A stretch of DNA of 64,000 bases from Celeribacter arenosi (lineage in GTDB: Bacteria; Pseudomonadota; Alphaproteobacteria; Rhodobacterales; Rhodobacteraceae), in assembly GCF_039539485.1 (NCBI RefSeq), contig NZ_BAABDF010000003.1, positions 186,001-250,000 of the forward strand, read 5' to 3'. Position 1 is the first letter of the stretch. Each line of letters starts with the position of its first letter. The notes beneath the pieces are model-generated. The model was not told where the DNA came from and made no database searches. It saw only the letters and a program-made list of their open reading frames with translations. Below are positions 53,932-61,109 of the stretch, piece after piece. The position numbers were made by a program, and so were the translations under genes.

Positions 53932-54527
53932 AACGCCCGCTCGTGATCGGCCTCACCGGCTCCATCGGAATGGGCAAAAGCACCACGGCCAAGATGTTCG
54001 CCGATCTGGGCGTGCCCGTCTGGGATGCGGACGCCGCCGTTACCCGCCTCTACGCACAAGGCGGCAAAGCGGTCGAACCGATCCGTGCATGGCTGTCAGA
54101 GGCGATCATCGACGGCGCGGTGTCCAAAGACGTGCTGAAATCCCACATCCGCAGCACCAAAGACGCGCTCACAGACCTCGAAACCATCGTCCACCCCTTG
54201 GTGGCCGAGGATCGCGCGAATTTTCTGGCCAATATCGATGCCGATATCGTCCTCCTCGACGTGCCGCTGCTGTTTGAAACCGGACTCGACACCCAGGTGG
54301 ACTGCATCGTGGTCGTATCCGTCGACGCCGACACCCAATCCGCCCGCGTTCTCGCCCGCCCCGGCATGACGCGCGACCAATTCGAAGCGATTTTGGCCAA
54401 ACAAACCCCCGACGCCGAAAAACGCGCCCGCGCGGATCACGTCATCACCACCTATTCAATGGACGACACCGCCGAGCAGGTTAAAACTGTGGTCGAAAAC
54501 CTACGCAAGGACGCCGCAAATGCGTGA
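53928..54527 (+). CDS. coaE: Dephospho-CoA kinase
   Basis: 199 residues from the ATG at 53928, overlapping the aroE stop. P-loop GLTGSIGMGKST at 8-19; DADAAVTRLY and VPLLFETGL are typical. Final step of CoA synthesis. Its stop overlaps the dnaQ start by 8 nt. Confidence 0.97.
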   Translation: MKRPLVIGLTGSIGMGKSTTAKMFADLGVPVWDADAAVTRLYAQGGKAVEPIRAWLSEAIIDGAVSKDVLKSHIRSTKDALTDLETIVHPLVAEDRANFLANIDADIVLLDVPLLFETGLDTQVDCIVVVSVDADTQSARVLARPGMTRDQFEAILAKQTPDAEKRARADHVITTYSMDDTAEQVKTVVENLRKDAANA

Positions 54528-55263
54528 AATCGTACTCGATACCGAAACCACAGGCTTTGATCCCGAAGGCGGTGACCGTCTCGTGGAAATCGGTGCGATC
54601 GAACTCATGCGCCACGTCCCGACCGGCAACACCTTCCACGTCTATATCAACCCCGAACGCGATATGCCCGACGGGGCTTTTGGCGTGCACGGCATCGGTC
54701 CAGACCTTCTCACGCCGCCCCGCCCTCCAAAACCGGGTGAAATCACCCTAAAAGACAAACCGCTATTCGCCGCCGTGGCGCAGGATTTCCTCGACTTCGT
54801 GGGGGACTCCAAAATGGTCATCCACAACGCGTCCTTCGATATGAAATTCCTCAACGCCGAACTCGGCTGGCTCGGCAAACCGCGTCTGCCCATGGAGCAG
54901 GCCATCGACACCCTCGCCATCGCGCGCCAGAAATTCCCGGGCTCCCCCGCCTCCCTCGACGCGCTGTGCCGCCGGTTCCTGATCGACAACAGCTCGCGCA
55001 CCCTGCACGGCGCGCTTCTCGACTCGGAAATTCTCGCGGAGGTCTATCTCGAACTCATCGGCGGTCGGCAACCCGATCTGGTCCTCACCCCCGACGCGCA
55101 GGAACAGGACGACGCCCACGCAGCCGGCGCGAATACCGCGTGGCGCCCCTCGCGACGCCCCAATCCCCTGCCGAGCCATATCTCGGACAAAGAAAAGGCC
55201 GCCCACCAAGCCTTTGTAGAGGCAATGGGCGACCAAGCGTTGTGGCGTAAACTGGCTGACTAA
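54520..55263 (+). CDS. dnaQ: DNA polymerase III epsilon subunit (proofreading exonuclease)
   Basis: 247 residues. DEDDh exonuclease: DTETTG with Asp7 and Glu9, HNASFDMKFLN, and HGALLDSEILA. It proofreads for the replicative polymerase. The C-terminal tail (about 185-247) should contact the alpha subunit. Last gene of the maf-aroE-coaE-dnaQ operon; convergent with secB, 3 nt apart. Confidence 0.96.
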   Translation: MREIVLDTETTGFDPEGGDRLVEIGAIELMRHVPTGNTFHVYINPERDMPDGAFGVHGIGPDLLTPPRPPKPGEITLKDKPLFAAVAQDFLDFVGDSKMVIHNASFDMKFLNAELGWLGKPRLPMEQAIDTLAIARQKFPGSPASLDALCRRFLIDNSSRTLHGALLDSEILAEVYLELIGGRQPDLVLTPDAQEQDDAHAAGANTAWRPSRRPNPLPSHISDKEKAAHQAFVEAMGDQALWRKLAD

Positions 55264-55266
55264 GCC

Positions 55267-55776
55267 TTAGTTCGTTGTCGCAGCGGCAGCCTGAGCTTCG
55301 GCGCGACGTGTCATATCCTGACGATAGAGCTGAACGAAATCGATGTTGTCGAGGTTCAGCGGCGGGAAGCCACCATCGCGGGTGATGTCATGCACAATGC
55401 GACGCAGGAACGGGAACAGCATCCGCGGGCATTCGATCATCAGGAACGGATGCAGCTGCTCTTCGGGAACGTTCTCGATGTGGAACACACCGGCGTAATC
55501 GATCTCGAGAATGAAAAACGTCGCATCGCCGCTCTCCGTCTTCGACTCGATCTTCACCTTGGTGCCGACCTCGAACTGGTGATCTTCGGTGCGCTTCTTG
55601 GCATCCATCGCGACCTGAACCGAAATATTCGGACGGCCTTCAACCTTCAGCGACTTCTGCGCCAAAATGTTTTCAAACGACATGTCGCGGATGTACTGGC
55701 CAAGGATCTGCATCTTGACCTGGTTCTGCGGCGCTTCAGGGGCCACATTCGTTGTTGTTTCGCCGTTTTCGGCCAT
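55267..55776 (-). CDS. secB: Protein-export chaperone SecB
   Basis: 169 residues, with the SecB core (ILGQYIRDMSFEN, LEIDYAGVFHIENVP, ECPRMLFPFLRRIV, GGFPPLNLDNIDF). It forms a tetramer that keeps preproteins unfolded and hands them to SecA (5.6-8.3 kb). Its short Gln/Thr-rich N terminus and Ala-rich C terminus are normal. The neighbouring fxsA ends 57 nt upstream. Confidence 0.97.
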   Translation of the reverse strand: MAENGETTTNVAPEAPQNQVKMQILGQYIRDMSFENILAQKSLKVEGRPNISVQVAMDAKKRTEDHQFEVGTKVKIESKTESGDATFFILEIDYAGVFHIENVPEEQLHPFLMIECPRMLFPFLRRIVHDITRDGGFPPLNLDNIDFVQLYRQDMTRRAEAQAAAATTN

Positions 55777-55833
55777 TGGGATATCCTCGGATCACTCAAA
55801 ATCGCTGCTTTGTATCAGGTTGATTGAGCCGCC

Positions 55834-56343
55834 TCAATGGCGTGTCCATCCCGATTTGCCGCTCGACGGTGTCTTTGGGATCTCCGTGGTCTCCGGCGTC
55901 TCCGCCTCGCGCCACTCCCCGTCAATCACATCGCCACCCGCAGGACGCTCGCCGCGATGCTGCGCGCCCTGACCCGACCCCATATCGAACGTCTGGATCG
56001 TCACACGCGATCGCACCGCCTCATAAATATAGCGCCGCACAGGCGGGGCGAGCAGGGCAAACCCGACCGCATCGGTGAAAAACCCCGGCGTCAGCAACAA
56101 AGCCCCCGAAAACAGGATCATCGCCCCATCGGCCAAGGCACCCGTCGGATCACTCAGCTGCGAAAACGACTGGCGCAGCCGCAAAAGCGCCGCCGATCCC
56201 TGCTGACGCACCAGATAGGTGCCCAAAATGGCAGTGACGATCACGATCAAGAGCGTCGGCCACGTACCGATCCACCCACCAACCTGAATGAACAACGCGA
56301 TCTCGATAATCGGAATCGCAACGAAGAGGGCAAAAAGCCACAT
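55834..56343 (-). CDS. fxsA: FxsA-family membrane protein
   Basis: 169 residues. N-terminal membrane helices (MWLFALFVAIPIIEIALFI, LLIVIVTAILGTYLV) and DGAMILFSGALLLTPGFFTD are the FxsA signature. In E. coli high FxsA levels relieve exclusion of phage T7 by the F plasmid; the ordinary role is unknown. A polar, Gly/Pro/Thr-rich C-terminal tail follows. Upstream of secB and on the same strand; divergent from the Tim44-like gene. Confidence 0.92.
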   Translation of the reverse strand: MWLFALFVAIPIIEIALFIQVGGWIGTWPTLLIVIVTAILGTYLVRQQGSAALLRLRQSFSQLSDPTGALADGAMILFSGALLLTPGFFTDAVGFALLAPPVRRYIYEAVRSRVTIQTFDMGSGQGAQHRGERPAGGDVIDGEWREAETPETTEIPKTPSSGKSGWTRH

Positions 56344-56451
56344 AGAACCTCCAACGGTGTTTTTCCGAGGGCCGGTAGACTTGACCCCCTGCCTGACCTA
56401 CATAGGAAGAGAAGTGGCAAGATGCCATGTTCTCACGTCAAAGAGGTATTC

Positions 56452-57123
56452 ATGGGCGGTTCTTCTCTACTTTCGCTGCTTGTTCTGGCTGCGATCGCGG
56501 TCTTTCTGATTTTGCGCCTGCGCAGTGTTCTTGGAACACGCGACGGATTTGAAAAACCACGCGTCGCGCGTCCCGAAGAGGATGCATCCGCTAACCGCAA
56601 TCGCCGTGGCTTTGAGGTCATCGAAGGCGGCCCCGATCACGACATCACCGAAAATGTCGAAGCAGGGTCCCGCGCGGCCGAAAACCTCGCCGCGATGAAA
56701 CGCATCGAACCCGATTTCTCGGTCTCCGAATTTATCGGCGGTGCACGCGGCGCGTATGAAATGATCCTGATGGGCTTTGAGGGCGGCAATCTCGAAGAGG
56801 TGAAATCCTTCCTCTCCGAAGACGTCTATGACGCGTTCAAATCCGTGGTCGACACCCGCGTCGAAGAAGGCCTCGAAGTGGACGCCGACTTCATCGGTCT
56901 GCGCGAAATCCAGATCATCGACGCCGATCTCGACCGCGCCGACAACGAAGCCGAAATCAAAGTGCGCTTTGTTTCCGAGCTCAGCTTTGTTGTGCGCGAT
57001 GCGACCGGCCAGATCGTCGAAGGCAACCCCAACGCCATCAAACGCCAGAAAGACATCTGGACCTTTGCCCGTACTTTGGGTGCCGACGACCCGAACTGGA
57101 TCCTCGTCGCGACCGGAGCCTGA
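56452..57123 (+). CDS. Tim44-like membrane-anchored protein
   Basis: 223 residues from the ATG at 56452, with AGAGG upstream; a much longer in-frame extension lies opposite fxsA and is rejected. One N-terminal membrane helix (LLSLLVLAAIAVFLIL), a charged linker and a Tim44/MRPL45 domain (about 80-223; FIGGARGAYEMILMGFEGG, YDAFKSVVDTR). Related to mitochondrial Tim44; in Caulobacter the homologue TimA is known. A role at the inner membrane in protein handling is inferred. mltA follows after 4 nt. Confidence 0.88.
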   Translation: MGGSSLLSLLVLAAIAVFLILRLRSVLGTRDGFEKPRVARPEEDASANRNRRGFEVIEGGPDHDITENVEAGSRAAENLAAMKRIEPDFSVSEFIGGARGAYEMILMGFEGGNLEEVKSFLSEDVYDAFKSVVDTRVEEGLEVDADFIGLREIQIIDADLDRADNEAEIKVRFVSELSFVVRDATGQIVEGNPNAIKRQKDIWTFARTLGADDPNWILVATGA

Positions 57124-57127
57124 CGTC

Positions 57128-58150
57128 GTGCGCGTGGCAGGCGCCGCCTTCGCGGCCTTGCTATCCCTGACATCCACGGCCGCCGCGCAGGAGGACCTGT
57201 CCCTTCGCGTCCTCGATTTCGCAGAACTCGACGGGTGGAGCGACGATCGCCACGATGAGGCGCTCGACGTTTTCACCCGCTCCTGCGACCTCATCGACGG
57301 ACCCGAATGGCCCGGCCTGTGCGAACTCGCCTCGCGCAACCCGCAGGCCCGCACCTTCTTTGAACTCTTCTTTCGCCCCGTCCTGATCGAGGATGGCCGC
57401 GACCCCCTGTTCACCGGCTACTTCGAACCCGAAATCGACGGCGCGCGCACCCGAACCCACCGCTTCCGCGTGCCGGTCTACTCCCTGCCCTCGGGGGGAA
57501 CCTCCCTCACCCGTTCCGAGATTTCACAGGGCGCACTTGCCGGTCGCGGCCTCGAAATCGCATGGGTGGATGACCCGACAGAACTGTTTTTCCTGCAGGT
57601 GCAGGGATCGGGCCGCATCCGCCTGACCAACGGCCAAACCATTCGCATCGGCTACGCAGGCCACAACGGCCACCCCTACCGATCCTTGGGCGAAGCGCTC
57701 ATCGCGCGTGGCACCTATGAACCCCATCAGGTCTCCGCCGACGTGATCAAAAACTGGGTCCGCCGCAACCCCGTCGAAGGTCAGGCCCTCCTCGATCACA
57801 GCCCGTCTTACGTGTTCTTTCGCGAACTCCCCAACCTCGCCATGTCGCTCGGGCCCATCGGCGCGATGAACCGCTCGATCACGCCGATGCGCTCCATCGC
57901 GGTCGACCCGTCTTTTGTCCCGCTCGGCGCGCCGGTGTGGATCGAAAAGGCAGGCGCGGACCCGATCCACCGCCTGATGATCGCGCAGGACACCGGCTCC
58001 GCCATAAAAGGGGCACAGCGCGCGGACGTGTTCTACGGCACCGGCGACAAAGCAGGCAAACAGGCCGGCCGCATCCGCGATCCCGGCCGCGTCATCGTCC
58101 TGCTCCCCATCCAAATCGCCTACGCCCTCCAAGAGCGAGCCGCCGGATGA
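57128..58150 (+). CDS. mltA: Membrane-bound lytic transglycosylase MltA
   Basis: 340 residues from a GTG at 57128 (a second GTG at 57134 is possible). A signal peptide ends near TAAAQ; no lipobox is seen, so it may be soluble in the periplasm. The MltA domain (FTGYFEPEIDG, FLQVQGSGRI, GYAGHNGHPYRSLGE) and 3D domain (AQDTGSAIKGAQRADVFYGT) with the catalytic Asp are intact. It cleaves the glycan strands of peptidoglycan. Overlaps the Smr gene by 4 nt. Confidence 0.95.
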   Translation: MRVAGAAFAALLSLTSTAAAQEDLSLRVLDFAELDGWSDDRHDEALDVFTRSCDLIDGPEWPGLCELASRNPQARTFFELFFRPVLIEDGRDPLFTGYFEPEIDGARTRTHRFRVPVYSLPSGGTSLTRSEISQGALAGRGLEIAWVDDPTELFFLQVQGSGRIRLTNGQTIRIGYAGHNGHPYRSLGEALIARGTYEPHQVSADVIKNWVRRNPVEGQALLDHSPSYVFFRELPNLAMSLGPIGAMNRSITPMRSIAVDPSFVPLGAPVWIEKAGADPIHRLMIAQDTGSAIKGAQRADVFYGTGDKAGKQAGRIRDPGRVIVLLPIQIAYALQERAAG

Positions 58151-58743
58151 GCCGCCGCCGCAAAGGGCTCACCCCCGAGGATCTCGAGGTCTGGGAGGCG
58201 GTGCGCAAAACCGCCGAACCGCTGCAGCCGAAAATCCCCTTCGCGACCTCGCAGGACACCCCCGCGAAACCGGTGCCAAAGGCGAAAAAACCCCGCTTCG
58301 AGGTGACGGATTTCCGCCTCGGCGACACCGCGCCCGCGCGTCAAACGCCCCACGACATCGCGCCGCCCCTGTCGCACAAACTCGACCACGCGCCCCTCAA
58401 TATGGACCGCAAACGGTTCGGCAAAATGAAAAAGGGGAAACTGGCACCGGAGGCGCGGATTGACCTGCATGGCATGACGCTCGCCGCCGCCCACCCCGCG
58501 CTGACCGGATTTATCCTGTCCTCACATGCGGCGGGTCGTCGTCTCGTGCTCGTGATTACCGGCAAAGGCAAACATCGCGACGATGGCGGCCCCATTCCGG
58601 TCCGCCACGGCGTCCTGCGCCATCAAGTGCCCCATTGGCTGCACTCCGCCCCGCTGAAATCCTGCGTGCTGCAGGTCAGCCAAGCGCATGTGTCCCATGG
58701 CGGCGAAGGCGCACTCTACGTCTACCTGCGCCGCCATAAGTGA
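58147..58743 (+). CDS. Smr-domain protein
   Basis: 198 residues. A Lys/Arg/Pro-rich N terminus is followed by an Smr domain (about 105-198) with IDLHGMTLAAAH and LVLVITGKGKH. Smr domains have nuclease activity on DNA or RNA in some proteins. The stand-alone form here (SmrA/YdaL-like) has no assigned function. Coupled to mltA; convergent and directly abutting hslU. Confidence 0.9.
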   Translation: MSRRRKGLTPEDLEVWEAVRKTAEPLQPKIPFATSQDTPAKPVPKAKKPRFEVTDFRLGDTAPARQTPHDIAPPLSHKLDHAPLNMDRKRFGKMKKGKLAPEARIDLHGMTLAAAHPALTGFILSSHAAGRRLVLVITGKGKHRDDGGPIPVRHGVLRHQVPHWLHSAPLKSCVLQVSQAHVSHGGEGALYVYLRRHK

Positions 58744-60045
58744 TCAGAGCATAAAGCGGCTCACATCTGTGGCCTTGGCCATGTCGCCGACATGCTTCTG
58801 CACATAATCCGCATCGATCGTGACCACATCGCCCGAGCGATCCGGCGCGACAAAGGACAACTCCTCGAACACCCGCTCGATGATCGTATAAAGACGCCGC
58901 GCCCCGATGTTCTCCACCGTGCCGTTCACCTCCGCCGCAATCCGCGCAATCGCCGCGATCCCGTCTTCGGTAAACGTCGCCGTCACGCCCTCGGTCTCCA
59001 TCAACGCGGTATATTGCAACGTCAGCGCATTATCCGTTTCCGTCAAAATCCGCACGAAATCACCCTCTTCGAGCGCGCGCAGCTCCACACGGATCGGCAA
59101 ACGCCCCTGCAACTCCGGCAACAGATCGGATGGCTTGGCGATATGGAACGCGCCCGACGCAATGAACAGAATATGGTCGGTCTTCACCGGCCCGTGCTTC
59201 GTGGACACCGTCGTCCCCTCGATCAGCGGCAACAAATCGCGCTGCACACCCTCGCGCGACACATCGCCCCCGCGCGCATCCGAGCGGGCACAAACCTTGT
59301 CGATCTCGTCGAGGAACACGATGCCGTTTTCCTGAACCGCCTCCAAGGCATTGCGCGTCACCGTCTCGTCGTCGAGCAGCTTGTCCGCCTCCTCGCCGAT
59401 CAACACATCATAGCTCTGCGCCACGGTCAGCTTTTTGCGCGTCGTGCGCCCGCCAAAGGCTTTGCCGAACAGATCGCCGAGATTCATCCCCGCCATCTGC
59501 GGCTGCCCCGGAATTTCGAACATCCCCGCAGGCGTGCCGCTCTCCTGAACATCCAACTCGATGACGGTGTCGTCCAACTCGCCCGAATGTAGCTTGCGGC
59601 GGAACATGTCGCGCGTCTGCTCGCGCGCATCAGATCCCGCAATCGCCTCGATCACCCGCTCTTCTGCGGCCTCGACCGCCTTGGCGCGCACGTCTTCGCG
59701 CATATGCTCGCGGGTCTGCGCAATCGCCACATCGACGAGATCGCGCACGATCTGCTCCACATCACGCCCGACATAGCCCACTTCGGTGAACTTCGTCGCC
59801 TCGACCTTCACAAACGGCGCACGCGCCAGCTTTGCCAAACGCCGCGAAATCTCGGTCTTACCCACACCGGTGGGCCCGATCATCAGGATGTTCTTGGGGT
59901 ACACCTCTTCGCGCAAATCATCGCCCAACTGGCGACGCCGCCACCGGTTGCGCAGCGCCACGGCCACCGCTCGTTTCGCGTCCTTTTGCCCAATGATGTA
60001 ACGATCGAGTTCCGAGACAATCTCTCGTGGTGTCAGGTCGGTCAT
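58744..60045 (-). CDS. hslU: HslU, ATPase subunit of the HslUV protease
   Basis: 433 residues. Walker A GPTGVGKT at 57-64, Walker B GIVFLDEIDKV, inserted I domain, and sensor region TEVGYVGRDVE. It unfolds proteins and threads them into HslV. The start ATG overlaps the hslV stop by 4 nt. Confidence 0.99.
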   Translation of the reverse strand: MTDLTPREIVSELDRYIIGQKDAKRAVAVALRNRWRRRQLGDDLREEVYPKNILMIGPTGVGKTEISRRLAKLARAPFVKVEATKFTEVGYVGRDVEQIVRDLVDVAIAQTREHMREDVRAKAVEAAEERVIEAIAGSDAREQTRDMFRRKLHSGELDDTVIELDVQESGTPAGMFEIPGQPQMAGMNLGDLFGKAFGGRTTRKKLTVAQSYDVLIGEEADKLLDDETVTRNALEAVQENGIVFLDEIDKVCARSDARGGDVSREGVQRDLLPLIEGTTVSTKHGPVKTDHILFIASGAFHIAKPSDLLPELQGRLPIRVELRALEEGDFVRILTETDNALTLQYTALMETEGVTATFTEDGIAAIARIAAEVNGTVENIGARRLYTIIERVFEELSFVAPDRSGDVVTIDADYVQKHVGDMAKATDVSRFML

Positions 60046-60599
60046 TTGGAAATCTTCTCCACGGTCAAATTGCCGTTCGTGTAAACACAGATGTCTGCCG
60101 CAATCGCCATCGCTTCGCGCGCAATCGTCTCGGCGTCCTTGTCGGTGCTCATCAATCCACGCGCCGCCGCGAGCGCAAAGTTGCCCCCCGACCCGATCGC
60201 GGCCACATCATTCTCGGGCTCCAAAACATCGCCCGCGCCGGTGATCACCAACAACTCCGTGCCATCGGTCACGATTAACATCGCTTCCAACTTCTGGAGA
60301 TACTTGTCCGTGCGCCAATCCTTGGCCAACTCCACCGCCGCGCGCGTCAACTGACCCGGCGTGGCCTCCAATTTGGCCTCCAACCGCTCCAGCAACGTAA
60401 ACGCATCCGCCGTCGATCCGGCGAAACCGGCCACCACATCATGCCCACCGGGGGTCAGACGCCGCACCTTGCGCGCCGTGCCTTTGATCACCGTCTGGCC
60501 GAGGCTGACCTGACCGTCACCGGCCACTACAACCTCACCACCACGGCGCACACCGATAATCGTCGTGCCGTGCCATCCTGGAAACTCATCGCGAGACAT
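60042..60599 (-). CDS. hslV: HslV, peptidase subunit of the HslUV protease
   Basis: 185 residues. The propeptide ends before Thr12, the catalytic N-terminal threonine of the mature protein (HGTTIIGVRRG). GDGQVSLGQTVIKGTARKVR is the family core. It forms a double hexameric ring with HslU. AAGGAG lies 6 nt before the ATG. Heat-shock control is expected for this operon. Confidence 0.98.
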   Translation of the reverse strand: MSRDEFPGWHGTTIIGVRRGGEVVVAGDGQVSLGQTVIKGTARKVRRLTPGGHDVVAGFAGSTADAFTLLERLEAKLEATPGQLTRAAVELAKDWRTDKYLQKLEAMLIVTDGTELLVITGAGDVLEPENDVAAIGSGGNFALAAARGLMSTDKDAETIAREAMAIAADICVYTNGNLTVEKISK

Positions 60600-60617
60600 G
60601 ACTGCTCCTTTTTACCT

Positions 60618-60660
60618 TCAAACATATATGGAAACGATCGCCACGGGGTGCAACCAACTG
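60618..60660 (-). promoter_or_regulatory. Possible heat-shock-type promoter of hslVU
   Basis: On the minus strand, GTTGCACC followed by TTCCATATAT lies about 20-45 nt before hslV. It faintly resembles sigma32 elements (CTTG and CCCATWT). The match is weak and given only because hslVU is normally sigma32-controlled. Confidence 0.25.
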
Positions 60661-60678
60661 ATGGGTGCCCAAAAACGA

Positions 60679-60704
60679 AAAGGGCGCCACATCGGGCGCC
60701 CTTT
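60679..60704 (-). terminator. Terminator of trxA
   Basis: A perfect 10-bp stem (60679-60688 with 60695-60704) with a 6-nt loop lies 27 bases beyond the trxA stop. On the minus strand it ends in TTTCG; the stem is very stable. It insulates hslVU from the addA-trxA transcript. Confidence 0.85.
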
Positions 60705-60730
60705 GATAAACCTGTCGAGGGATCAGACGA

Positions 60731-61051
60731 TCAAACAGACTCGGCCATCCAACCCTGCAGAACCGCCTTCGGAGCCGCGCCGATCTTGTTGGAAACAACT
60801 TCGCCGTCCTTGAACATGAACAACGCAGGAATGCCGCGCACGCCGAATTTCGCCGGCGAGTTGGGGTTTTCGTCCACGTTGACCTTCACGACTTTGACCT
60901 TGCCTTCAAACTCGGCGGACAGCTCTTCGAGAGCCGGCCCGATCTGCTTACATGGACCACACCATTCCGCCCAAAAATCGACGACAACGGGGATATCGGA
61001 TTCAAGCACTTCCTGCGCGAAAGTGTCATCTGTTGCTGAAACGGTAGCCAT
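60731..61051 (-). CDS. trxA: Thioredoxin
   Basis: 106 residues from the ATG at 61051, with AGGAGA upstream; the longer frame extends into the addA gap. Active site WCGPC with Cys31 and Cys34, and the cis-proline in RGIPALFMF. The main cytosolic disulfide reductant. It lies 58 nt behind addA, an arrangement common in this family. Confidence 0.97.
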   Translation of the reverse strand: MATVSATDDTFAQEVLESDIPVVVDFWAEWCGPCKQIGPALEELSAEFEGKVKVVKVNVDENPNSPAKFGVRGIPALFMFKDGEVVSNKIGAAPKAVLQGWMAESV

Positions 61052-61109
61052 TCCATATTTCTCCTGAAAACTAAACTTGGCTGGAACGTAAGTGCGCACC
61101 CCCAGCGGG

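Noticed and set aside
55837..56451. 205-codon N-terminal extension of the Tim44-like protein
   Set aside because: It is Arg/His-rich shadow sequence opposite fxsA. The ATG at 56452 has a ribosome site and is followed by the expected membrane helix.
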